Below are positions 20,523-30,937 of a DNA stretch of 64,000 nt, piece by piece. This stretch comes from Tetrapyrgos nigripes (taxonomy: Eukaryota > Basidiomycota > Agaricomycetes > Agaricales > Campanellaceae). A program made the position numbers and the translations under genes. The stretch's first letter is position 1, and each line of letters begins with the position of its first letter. The notes under the pieces were generated by a model. That model saw nothing but the letters and a program-made list of their open reading frames with translations. It did not search any database and was not told the DNA's origin. Where the stretch lies: the NCBI GenBank assembly GCA_013368315.1, contig JAACJM010000117.1, positions 1 to 64,000 on the forward strand, given 5' to 3'.

Positions 20523-22246
20523 ATGCGTCTCCTCAATACAAAAACCCTACAACTCGAAGAGTTCTTGACTGATATCCCAAAATACGCCATCCTCTCGCAC
20601 ACCTGGGGTAAGGAAGAAGTCACTTTCCAAGATATCCAGAACCTTAAAGTTGCGAAACGCAAAGCTGGCTTCCACAAAATCTACAAAGCATGCCAACACG
20701 CTCGCAATTATGGCTTTGAATGGATCTGGATTGACTCGTGTTGTATTAACAAGGAGAGCAGTGCAGAACTCTCAGAGGCTATCAACTCGATGTATCAGTA
20801 TTACGAGGACTCTGAAGTCTGCTATGCATACCTTTGTGATACGACGAGAGACGAGGACCCGGATCCTCGGTTCACGAAGCTGTGTTTGCAGGAATGTAGA
20901 TGGTTCAAGAGGGGTTGGACTTTGCAGGAATTACTGGCACCTTCATATGTTGTCTTCCTTGACAGGAATTGGAAGGAGATTGGGACGAGGTGGAGCTTGC
21001 GCGATACCGTATCCTCTATAACCTCCATTCCACCACGTGTTTTCGAGGAAGGGGGCAGTATCGAAACGTTTAGTATTGCTCAGAGGATGTCATGGGCTGC
21101 GATACGGGAGACGACGAGGCCAGAGGACCAAGCGTACTGTCTGATGGGGCTTTTTGGGGTCAGCATGTCACCTATTTATGGCGAAGGCAGTGCAAAGGCG
21201 TTCATGCGTCTTCAACAGGAAATCATCAAGATTTCTGATGACCGCAGTATATTTGCGTGGAGGGCGTCTGTTGGGAGAATGAGCCTCGGGGACTATTTGC
21301 AAGGTCACCTTGCGAATTTAGGTTGTCAAGCGACGTTGGGATCTCTGAATCGATCTGGGACTCGGAGTCGGCTTACTCTTTCGCCAACAATGGTCTACAT
21401 ATCCGTCTCCCTCTCTTACCAACCGAATCCGAACCACGCTACAATAACCGTATATTCATCGCATCTCTACACTGCCGCTCCGACCGAGATGGACGACACT
21501 TTTCCGTGTATCTCAAAAAGACAGTCGGTCGGCAATTCGTTCGGTGTCGTCCAGATGAACTGGCCCTCGATTATTTTTCCCCTGCTCTCAAGCATCTGCA
21601 CGAAGTCATCGTGAAGGAAACTCCTCCATCTCGTCATATGACGAAGAAGAAGCCGCCTGGATTTCTCCCAGATACCGGAGTCTTTCACATTATACGTCCG
21701 TCTGACGCCAAAATCACCGTTTTGCAGCCATGCATCGGTAAAGGTTGGGCTGTCTTTAACCAAAAGACCGGGCGTCTTGAAGTGGGTTCGTTGGAGGTAT
21801 CGGTGACAGCTATGAAGTGTCGAGTGGAGGACACAGGGGAAGTGTTCGTCGTCATCATAGGGTACGACGTCCTTCACAATATTCCCCGTTTCAAGGTCGT
21901 TACCGGGGACAATCTACCAGAAACCCCTGCAGACCTCGATGTTATTTGGCCAGCTGTGGAAAGCGAGCCTCACAGAGACAGAGCTCAGGAGCCTTTGGCA
22001 AGTGGTGGAACGATATCCTTGGCAATCCAAATGACAGGCAAAAGCTCCCGCAATCATAGAATCCTCGAAATCGACTACATTACCGCGCCAGACCCTAACT
22101 GTAGGGCACTCACCAAGTATATGGGACCGCCCATTGGCGCAAACTTGGACACCGCCCTGGAAGTCAAACTTCCGAAACATTTTGACAAGCAGGGAATTTT
22201 TAATCCAAGGTATGTAGATGATCTCCAGAGCACCCCTGAGGCCTAG
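20523..22246 (+). pseudogene. HET-domain gene, short-leader subfamily, frameshifted and 3'-truncated
   Basis: ATG at 20523 gives MRLLNTKTLQLEEF and an intact HET domain (YAILSHTWGKEE, WIWIDSCCINKESSAE, RGWTLQELLAPS, RPEDQAYCLMGLFG) up to DDRSIFAW. Around 21265-21285 the homologous reading jumps from frame 3 to frame 2 (a one-base deletion); the downstream frame encodes the expected RGLFARSPCEFRLSSD and ANNGLHIRLPL blocks until a stop at 22244. Without correction the protein ends at 21614 after ~250 homologous and ~110 unrelated residues. Compared with the gene at 3108 the last ~130 residues (VFPADCF region) are also missing. So it codes at best a HET-domain-only product. A sequencing error cannot be excluded for the single indel. 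A possible 5' UTR acceptor CTGTAG ends at 20512. Confidence 0.8.
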
Positions 22247-23044
22247 GGTTCGTTGGGATCTCATCACCCTACAAGTTGAAAAAATCATCACTGCCCTCGG
22301 ATGGAAGGAAGCTTTGCGGCTAGTCCCTTATATCCTTCGACAGCCTGTACAACCCTTCTCAATATCGGACTCAAGCACACAGTCACTGATGCAGGCTTTC
22401 CTTGCAAGTCTTCATCGTCTTCCTCCTCAGATTCCTCTAATTGGCACCACACCGCTTGCGTATCCCCCTGTACATTCTCGGTACAAATCTACCCGACCTC
22501 AAGCGTCGCTGCGGAATTATTTCGACTATCCTCCCTGTCTTCGGATTACCTACCCAACTCGTTTGTTAGTAACTTACCCAGGTTTTACTTCTCATGTTCG
22601 TACAAAGAAACCTTCTCTCCATTTACACTTGGTACCACGCTCTCTTCTCCAGACGCCATTACCACTTTACATACCTGTCGGTCAATTGCGAGGCTTGACC
22701 TTACCTTCACAGTTCTTCAACATCGGCGATACTAGTATAAAGGACATGGTTGATTAGCACTATGATTCTACACAGTTGTACTTAGGCAGATAACGTATAA
22801 ATGCTACAGACTTTAGCTGATACATGTAATTTACAATCACGCATACATACATACACCCAACTCCAGCATAACGGAATCATAGACCGCCAAAGACATCAAG
22901 TCTCTTTCACAACCGGTCCAATTCCAAACACCAACTCAACTTCAACCTTCTTTTCCCTCTCACCTCCTTGCCCATCTGCCATCATATTCTCCCTCTCCAT
23001 ATCAAGCAAATCACGCTGCCCTTGCCCTTCTTCCTCAGCCAACT
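22247..23044. other. Intergenic interval
   Basis: Downstream of the broken HET gene. Open frames here show no similarity to the missing HET C-terminus and no splice-supported model; nothing assigned. Confidence 0.4.
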
Positions 23045-24873
23045 TCACTTCACCAACCCAAATCCCCCAAATCCTCTCAAAACACCCAAACAATCCATTC
23101 TCCTGTACCCCTCCTCACCCTCCACAGCCCCAGCAACACTCCACATCCCCTCCCTCGCCCTCCTCCTCTTCGCCTCTCTCGCATTAAAGACATTCCCCGG
23201 TGTACCCAACAAAAGATTCGTTTCTTCCGGCGTCAAAGGTTTATGAAGAAACTCATATATCACTTGTAAAATATCCGCTAATTTATGATGTGGTAATCGG
23301 ATTCCTTGTCCTCCGGTCCAAATGGGTAACCAGTATGATAAAACCGGATTTGAAGAGGCTGTTATACGTATTTTGGTCACTCGGACTCCGGCTTGGGTAG
23401 GAATGGGAAGCATGGTGATGGCTTCTTCGCCGAGAAGGTCGGTTATGCTTTTGACGGCACCCCATTGGGAGGTGTATTTTGCTGTTGTAGGGTGATGGAG
23501 TAGGTCCCAGTTTAGGACTCCAGGTGTAAGATGGGGATGAAGGAGAATTGGAGGTGTAGCTGGGCCGTAGACGAGTGGAGCGGGTGCACCGAAATGGGTG
23601 TTTAGGTTGGGATTGAGATTGTTGGTGTGTGGTGTGTTGGGGAAAAAGGGGAAAGAAGGCTGGAGAGGAGTATTGGGGAACCAGGGTGTTGATGTGGTGT
23701 TTCCGTTCATGCCGGGCAGCATAGCAGGGGTTGAAAGGAAGGGTGTGTTTTGGACATTGGAAATGCCAAATGGTTGAGGTGGAGGTTGGACTTGGGTGTA
23801 AGGTGAGAGATGTGGATGCGGTGTAAAGGGTGTGAAAGGTGTGAAAGGTGTATGAGGAGTATATGCACCTGCAGAAGGGTATGGTACTGGCGGGTAATAT
23901 GGGTTATGGTATGGGGAGTACGGGGTTGGTGGATAGGCACCGTATGACCACGAAGGCGAATAAGCCGCGTGAGCTTGGGCACGACTCTGAGCTTGAGACG
24001 GATCGACGATTGGAACGGGATCTGGCGTATTAGCAGCCGATGGTTCCTCGCCAGGTAATGGAGGTATGAAAATTTCAGGAGATCCACCGGACGCAGAGCG
24101 CGGCCGCGAGGCACCAGGAAAATCGCCTCGAGGTACAGAAAGAAAGTCTTGATATGCGGCGCCAGTTATTGTTGGCTCTGGTGACGGGCTTACGCTTTCG
24201 GAACGAACAGAACTGATAGAACTGATGGTTGGTGGGACAACAGCTGGAACGATGACCGGAGAACGGTGAGAGCGTGATGATGCGTTGGATGGCGGGACGA
24301 CAGCTGGAACGATGACAGGAGAACAGTGAGAGCGTGATGATGCGTTGGATGGCGATCGGGAAATGCTAGGTGTAGGCTGTGGATAGATGGCTATATGCGC
24401 GTCAAATCGGGTAATTGTCGGGACAAAGCGCGACGTACGATATGTAGCCACAGACGGACTAGCTCCCGAAGGGAATGGCGAGCCAACCACGCTGCCTGGC
24501 ACCACTGGCGGTACTATCCGTGGAGATACGGGAGATGGATTACGAGAGCCTGGGTTGCTTGGAGCTAAGTGCAGGTGTCAATGAAGAGCAGTCTGTCAAA
24601 AGGCGCGCACGCACCATAGATACTGGGTGGGCTCGACGAGTATATGCTTGAAGGACGAGAGGAGTGTGTCAATGAACCAGATGATGACCCTGGAAAGAAC
24701 GGTTGGACACAACTCTAATGATGATAAGTGTGAAGAATCACCAGAACTAGGCGAACTAGGCACGATTGCAGGCCCGTAAAAGGGCGTTACAGTTCGTCGT
24801 CCTATGGCTACTACACTGTGAGTAAGTAGTCTTCACAGTGAATGAAAGACATACCTGGACTGTAGATACTCAT
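23045..24873 (-). CDS. DUF6699-type protein with long low-complexity N-terminus, 560 aa, four exons
   Basis: Minus-strand exons 24873-24855, 24810-24742, 24689-24615, 24564-23045; total 1683 nt, frame open through all junctions. Exon 1 codes for only six residues. Residues ~1-330 are Ser/Pro/Tyr-rich and disordered, with a PFTPFTPFTP run and a tandem-duplicated 18-residue unit (SNASSRSH...PAVVPP). The C-terminal ~190 residues match the basidiomycete DUF6699 layout: LNWDLLHHPTT, a beta-rich segment, GIRLPHHKLADILQVIYEFL, then the RRMDCLG motif close to the end. Function of DUF6699 is unknown. The second intron (52 bp, GTGATT donor) and the use of TGTAG as acceptor for exon 2 are the weakest parts of the model. 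Confidence 0.75.
24247..24355 (-). repeat. Tandem duplication (~54 bp unit) within the DUF6699 gene
   Basis: GGAACGATGACCGGAGAACG and a near-identical copy downstream give two successive copies of the same peptide, in frame. Confidence 0.75.
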
Positions 24874-26102
24874 GAAGGAGAGAGTTGGAAGACGGAAGGA
24901 CGATTCGCGGTCATCTTTTGAGGCCGGTTCACCTGCCTCGTGGTAGCCTCAAAATCAGGCCAAATGCGGCTGTGCAGCGTGCTTCATCGATCCGTCTCTC
25001 CTCTTTTACCGCTGTCACCACCTGCTGCGTACAGGTAGCACCTTTTTCATCGACATTCCCTTGTTCTTCTATCGCAGAAGAAATTAGTCAAGGTGTATCA
25101 ATCAAGCGCTCGCTCTCAGTGCCACCAGTGCCACCAACATTTAATTCTAATTTGGGAACTGCTTCGGAAGATATCGAGGATAGTTTATAGCTAAAACGGA
25201 ATCGTAGACGCTAATGATCTGCAAAGACCAATTCAAGACTTCTCAAGATTCTAGCAGTCTTGGTATTCAATTTTTACATGGGTTTTGCAAGAACTACATT
25301 CCACATATGCCAAATATTGCATAGCTCTTCAAATTGGGTAAAAATCCATCTACAATGCTCCACTCCTTAGCCAAATTAGGGATGCTTCTTCTACATCAGT
25401 GTGTTTCAACTTCCATGACTGGCACGTATAATCGTACCGTGTACGACCACTAAACGTAACTCATTTTACCCTGTTCCACGTCATTGTGCTACCCAGTGTT
25501 CCGCGCAAGCTGCAACTGAAGAAAAATAACGAGGAAGACGTCGAAGATGCAGAGTTTTTTACCTGATGTGAGCTCCAAACTTCTAAGAAACGCAACAGAA
25601 CGCGTCGGTCCGTATTCCTCAAGGGTCTCCAAAAACCTAGTCCGATTTCCTGCGCTTAAAGTGGCTTCTAGGCTCAAATATTCGGTGGACTGCTCGCTAA
25701 GGAGCCTATGACCTGTCATCGTAAACACGCTTTATGAAAGCTCACCATTCTGATTAACAGAGACCCGATTATGCTAGAATCTGTGAAGTCGTAGTTATCA
25801 CTGGTTTCTCTGCTCATTGTCGTAAGTGACTACTTTTACTGTGTTCATGCGAAGATGTCGGGGTGATATGGCAGTGCCTGGTTTGATTTACCCTGTAATG
25901 TATAGATGTCATGATTAAGCGCTTAAATGCGTGATCTGCCTGCAACACGTCGACGTGGAGCTAGCAGCAATCTCTTCCTTTCCTCTTTCCATCAAGGTAA
26001 GTAAGTATGCATTGCAATCATAATAGTCCACCCAAACTCTTTGAGTTAATGATATATGAAACTTCGTAGACAGCAGGCTGCACCTGTCTGCACCATAAAC
26101 CT
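24874..26102. other. Intergenic interval between DUF6699 gene and fourth HET gene
   Basis: Contains the two divergent promoters. I see no gene, RNA or repeat in it. Confidence 0.4.
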
Positions 26103-28238
26103 ATGCGTCTCCTCCACACCCGAACCCTCCAATTCCGCGAATTCCAAACTGACACCCCGCCATACGCCATCCTCTCTCACACCTGGGAAGACGAAGAAGT
26201 CACCTACCATGACATCCTCCATCTCTCCATCGCCAAACGCAAATCCGGTTTCCGCAAAGTCATAAAAGCCTGCCTCCACGCTCGCAAATACAAGTTCGAC
26301 TGGATATGGATCGACTCGTGTTGTATCAACAAGGAAAGCAGCGCCGAATTATCTGAAGCGATAAACTCGATGTATCAGTATTACGCTGATGCGCAAGTTT
26401 GTTATGCGTATCTGTGTGATGTGTCGAGTACGGAGGATCCGGATCCGAGGGATACTGGGTCGAGTTTTAAGAGGTGCAGGTGGTTTAGGAGAGGTTGGAC
26501 CTTACAGGAGTTGTTGGCACCTTCTTATGTGGTGTTTTTGGATAGGGATTGGATGGAAGTTGGGACAAAGTGGAGTTTGAGGGATGCGATTTCGGCGATT
26601 ACGTCGATACCGTCTGGGGTATTGGAGAATGGGGATATTGAGAAGTATAGTATTGCGCAGAGGATGTCGTGGGCTGCGTTGAGGGAGACGACGAGGCCGG
26701 AGGATCAGGCGTATTGTTTGATGGGGATTTTTGGGGTTAGTATGCCCCCTATCTATGGAGAAGGCGGTCCAAAGGCGTTCATGCGGCTTCAGCAGGAGAT
26801 TATTAAAGAGTTTGATGACCGGAGTATCTTTGCGTGGGTCGCACCTCCAGGGGAGACGGAACCGAGAGGGTTGTTAGCAAGGTTCGCCTTTCGAGTTTAG
26901 GATGTCTGGGGAAGTGGGCATTTCGGATTCGGATGCGATTGGGACCAAATCATCTTATTCCTTCTCCAATAATGGCATCCATATCTACCTTCCTCTCGAA
27001 CCTGTTCCGGGCACAAGTCATGATGATGGAGATGGTCCAGTGCTTGCATCGCTGCACTGTCGGTCTTCAAAGGATCACAGCTACTTGGCAGTCTATCTTC
27101 AGAAGACAAGTGGAGGACGTTGGGTCCGGTGTCGTGCAGATGAACTGGCTTTGGTTCCTTGGTCGCCTCCCCCGAATCAGCGGATTGTTGTGAAGGAATA
27201 TCGGGCTCCCAGGAAGGCTGCGTCACGGATACGCGCAACGACCTCGAACAACGTGCCTAGCTTTTCTATCAAACTCCTCCCATCCGCACGAAGCCATTTC
27301 TCTCTCGTCAAATCCATCATATCCTCCAATCCGTTCTCCCCTAATCCCATGTCTCCTTCCTCAAGTATACTATTCTCTCCTACCTCTTTCCATGAAGAGA
27401 CAAAGAAGTGTAAAATCACTTCAGACAGCGACATGGTGGCTCTGAATTTTCGAGCAGATGTTACTGAAGAAGAGTTTTCCGTCTTGGGATGGTCGAAAGA
27501 AGGCGTTCTGTTCTCCAAATTGACGGATATGGTTCTCAACTATCCTTCGGACCTTGCATATTTCGAACGCGAATGTAGTCCTCGTTCAGATAGACTTCTT
27601 CTATCTTTGAACGAGGGCCTCGGCGGGCTTGTCTCTTTAACCGTTCAGATGACTGGTAATGATTCAGAGAGGATTCTCGAGATCGGGTATATCGCAGAGA
27701 AAATCCCAATATATCTTCCATGATGAAGATACTTCATCCTCCTTTATTGGGCTTCATGGCACCCTTCACGGCGACGCTCGGGTCTTCAGGGTTTAGATCC
27801 TCGGCGTCGAACTACAGGCTATCTCTCCAGCGTGTTTTCCCTCCCGATTTCTTCTACAAAGAATGCGGAGAGCAAATCTATCTTTCAATGGATATCGGTG
27901 ATCCATACAACACCTTCCGCGTCCTGACCTATAAATTGGACAGCGACCTCTTCTCTTCTTGGACATTTCACATGGTACTTGGGTTTCATGGAATTATGCC
28001 TTGGACCGATATCATACTGGATTGGCGGGAGTCGAAGACGGCAGAGGAGATTTGGAGGGATTACCTTGATATGGGCGTACAGAATCGATTGAGATGTCAG
28101 GCCTCGGCAACGGTTATTTATGAGCTTGGGGTGGCTAATCATGTTAGGTATCGTATCACTGTTACTACAGAGAAAAGGACGGTGTTACAGTTTGGGACGC
28201 ATCTAGCTAGGTTTGATTGTGTACTACTGACAACATGA
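26103..28238 (+). pseudogene. HET-domain gene, short-leader subfamily, two frameshifts
   Basis: ATG at 26103 (MRLLHTRTLQFREF). The HET domain is complete (YAILSHTWEDEEVTYHD, WIWIDSCCINKESSAELSE, RGWTLQELLAPS, DDRSIFAW). Just after it, near 26883-26887, one extra base moves the frame and a stop follows at 26898; the homologous text resumes in the next frame from 26902 (MSGEVGISD, SYSFSNNGIHIYLPL). A second shift near 27699-27704, in a run of four A, requires one missing base; the third segment (to 28238) carries the conserved VFPPDFF block and matches the intact gene at 3108 to its end. As read, only a ~265-residue HET-domain protein can be made. The gene is convergent with the next HET gene, 83 bp apart. 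Both indels could in principle be assembly errors; the first is not in a homopolymer. Confidence 0.82.
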
Positions 28239-28321
28239 TTGTATAACCCGGACGATACCATGCTAGCCTGGGGACTGCGGGTTGGTTTCCAGGCTAATAC
28301 AGTGAGATTGTCGTTCCAGGC

Positions 28322-30937
28322 TTAGGATTTCCGGACTCGACTCCAATCTGCCGGCACCAAATGAATATGAGCACGATGAGACGCTGGTGCTACCATGGAC
28401 TTTTTTTTGCGGCCGACTGTAACCCAAAGAAAACCATCGAAAGAGGGAAGGGGTGGTTGGAACTCCAATTTGTAGGGTACTTCATCTTCCCATCTACGTG
28501 TATGTGCACTCTGTCTGATCAGGACGTCCGTTTCCACTGGTTCAAGGTACCGTTGTTTTTCAATAAACATTGTCTGCGACCACGCTTTTGAATCCTGGAT
28601 GCCAAGAATCACGACAATGTTGACCGGCGGTACGAAACCTGTACTATCGGAATTATTGGTGGTGGTGAGCTCATATATAAGGAGGCGGGATGCATTGGTA
28701 GGATTATTTGGATCGATTGAGATGCAACTCCGACGTGGTCCATGATTTATTTGAAAGAAATCGGCAGGATGGACATCCAGCAGCTGGAGTGCGACATCGG
28801 ATCCGACCACGCCACAATCGGTGTGCACCATGAAGCCGAACTCTGGAAGGGATAATGTTCTCGGGACAGGGGCAACAGGCTGTTCAGATGTGAGATGAAT
28901 TTCGATGATCCAGTCAGGAACACCTTGAGCCTGAAAAAGTTTCTGGGAGACTGGCAACCTGTAAAGCGAAGCCGACACTCTTTCATTCGTTGGAAGAGTT
29001 TCTGATGCATGATATACTGGATGAGAGAGCGGGGAAACGATAGGACTGGTCATGATTGAGAAATCTGCGACATCTTGACCAGTGCAAATCTCCATCAGGA
29101 ATGTCGACGAGTTGTCAGACACTATCCTACGAAGTGCTACGGCAAATCTGCGTTGACGGCCTTGCACGTCTATTGCTCGGAATTGCAGCACCAGCTCATT
29201 TTCATTATTCAAAGACACATCTCGTTGTCCCTTTCTCCTTCCTCCTCCCGAAGGCGTTCCTTCATAAGTAGATATTTGATGGATAGATGGGACGTCGAAC
29301 AGACGTGAGTTGGAAGTGACTCCCCCCAAGTCACTGTTTGGGCTATTCATTTCGGGTGCAGACCAGATCTCTTCAAGATCCCATATGGCGCGAACTGAGA
29401 TGGCTGCACTCGGACCATTGGTGAGATCAATTGCGCTGACATACACTTCTTCTACATGATCCAAGGGCAGTTCAGCTGATTCCAACAATAATTCATCTGC
29501 ATTGCATCTAGTGTAGCAATGAGGATGCTCATGTTGTAGATGGATAGCGAGGTATTGGAGACTGTCTTCATCATAACAATGAAGGTAAGCCTTGGTCAAA
29601 ATTGGACCACATTGGACAAGGGGAAGGTATATTTTCGTGCCACTGTTTGTCATGGAGAAGGAGGGGACTCCCCCTTCGAAACTAGCGTCAGACACATTGC
29701 TAATACTGCCAGAGAATCTGAAATCGAATGGCGACCTAGCCAAAAGTCCTCTGTTGTCCAAATCATCCGAGTCGGGATCAGCGACCCAAGCAAAGATGCT
29801 TCGATCATTAGAAACATTGATGATCTCCCGTTGAAGTCGCAGAAACGCGCTGGCAAGGCCTTCACCATAGATAGGCGGCATATAGACATCAAATAATCCC
29901 ATCAAGGAGTACGCCCAATCCTCTGGCCTCGTAGTCTCTCTGAAGGCCGCCCAGGACATCCTCTTCGCAATACTGATGGAGGAGACATCACGTTCAAAGA
30001 GGACGTGCTTTGGAATTCGGGTAATAGCAGAGACAGCGTCGTGGAGACTGAACTTCGTCCCAAATTCTACCCAGTCCTTATCATAAAACGCGAGTTTAGC
30101 TGGTGCAATCAACTCCTGCAGCGTCCAGCCTCGAGTGAACCATTTGCACCTTCTAAACGTAGAATCTCCGGCCCTAGGGTCTTCACTGTGTCTTACATCA
30201 GACAAGTACGCGTAGCACATCCCAGAGCTCCCGTAGTATCGATACATGGAGTTGAGGGCCTCGGAAAGGTCGGCGCTACTCTCCTTGTTGATGCAGCAGG
30301 AGTCAACCCACAGATATTCATAGCCATCTTCTAGCGCCAGACGACATGCCCCCATGAGCTTCGCATAGCCCCTCTTCCTCCTCGCAGTCGTGATATCATA
30401 TTGCATGTCTTGGTAGGTAACCTCTTCGTCTTCCCAGGTGTGCGATAGTATCGCGTAAGGAGGGATATCTCGCGCAAACTCGACGAGCTCGAACGAGGGT
30501 TCTGAAGACGGGGCAGCTTCAGACGAGAATACGGGCGCATTGGTGGTGGAGGAAGGGTCCGAAGGCGTATCAGTCTTGGGAAAGACTTCTAGAGACGCTT
30601 GAGACTTAGATGACGGGAAGGAGGATCTATGAAGACCAACGAGATCGGAAAGGGGAGGACGGTTATCGGTGCTGGAGGAGTCTGAAGGCGTGTCTGTGCG
30701 GTGCAATGTGTCTGAAGACTGCAGTCCGAGAAAAGCAACGGGGTCGGGAACAGGATGACGATTACGCGAACTGGAGAAGGAGCCTAAAGATTCTGAAGGC
30801 ATGACCCTCTTGGACAAGGAACCTGGAGACGCTTGAACCTTAGATGAGGGTTCCCCGGGCAGGGAAGATATGCATGGATCAATGGGATTGTAGAGAGAGT
30901 GAGGGGAAACAGTGGAATGGATTCGCAGAAGACGCAT
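28322..30937 (-). CDS. HET-domain protein with long inserted N-terminal segment, 871 aa, single exon
   Basis: ATG at 30937 on the minus strand: MRLLRIHS followed by ~140 Ser/Pro/Asp-rich residues with imperfect internal repeats (DTPSDSSSTDNRPP / DTPSDPSSTTNAPV), then FELVEFARDIPPYAILSHTW. The HET domain (about residues 155-385) contains EYLWVDSCCINKESSADLSE, RGWTLQELIAP, RPEDWAYSLMGLFD and DDRSIFAW. The C-terminal ~480 residues align with the gene at 11036 (GFMVHTDCG, HPADFFQ, VVILGIQDSKAWSQT). Same subfamily as that gene but with a longer insert between the first few residues and the domain. Expected role: HET-type incompatibility/cell-death factor, by family. Intact. Confidence 0.87.
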   Translation of the reverse strand: MRLLRIHSTVSPHSLYNPIDPCISSLPGEPSSKVQASPGSLSKRVMPSESLGSFSSSRNRHPVPDPVAFLGLQSSDTLHRTDTPSDSSSTDNRPPLSDLVGLHRSSFPSSKSQASLEVFPKTDTPSDPSSTTNAPVFSSEAAPSSEPSFELVEFARDIPPYAILSHTWEDEEVTYQDMQYDITTARRKRGYAKLMGACRLALEDGYEYLWVDSCCINKESSADLSEALNSMYRYYGSSGMCYAYLSDVRHSEDPRAGDSTFRRCKWFTRGWTLQELIAPAKLAFYDKDWVEFGTKFSLHDAVSAITRIPKHVLFERDVSSISIAKRMSWAAFRETTRPEDWAYSLMGLFDVYMPPIYGEGLASAFLRLQREIINVSNDRSIFAWVADPDSDDLDNRGLLARSPFDFRFSGSISNVSDASFEGGVPSFSMTNSGTKIYLPLVQCGPILTKAYLHCYDEDSLQYLAIHLQHEHPHCYTRCNADELLLESAELPLDHVEEVYVSAIDLTNGPSAAISVRAIWDLEEIWSAPEMNSPNSDLGGVTSNSRLFDVPSIHQISTYEGTPSGGGRRKGQRDVSLNNENELVLQFRAIDVQGRQRRFAVALRRIVSDNSSTFLMEICTGQDVADFSIMTSPIVSPLSHPVYHASETLPTNERVSASLYRLPVSQKLFQAQGVPDWIIEIHLTSEQPVAPVPRTLSLPEFGFMVHTDCGVVGSDVALQLLDVHPADFFQINHGPRRSCISIDPNNPTNASRLLIYELTTTNNSDSTGFVPPVNIVVILGIQDSKAWSQTMFIEKQRYLEPVETDVLIRQSAHTRRWEDEVPYKLEFQPPLPSFDGFLWVTVGRKKKSMVAPASHRAHIHLVPADWSRVRKS

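Noticed and set aside
22218..22757. Plus-strand frames of 144-179 codons after the third HET gene
   Set aside because: Ser/Pro/Leu-rich with no similarity to the HET C-terminus, no splice support and no motif; treated as chance.
24885..25190. 101-codon plus-strand frame upstream of the DUF6699 gene
   Set aside because: Overlaps the divergent upstream region, has no recognisable motif and no splice-supported continuation.
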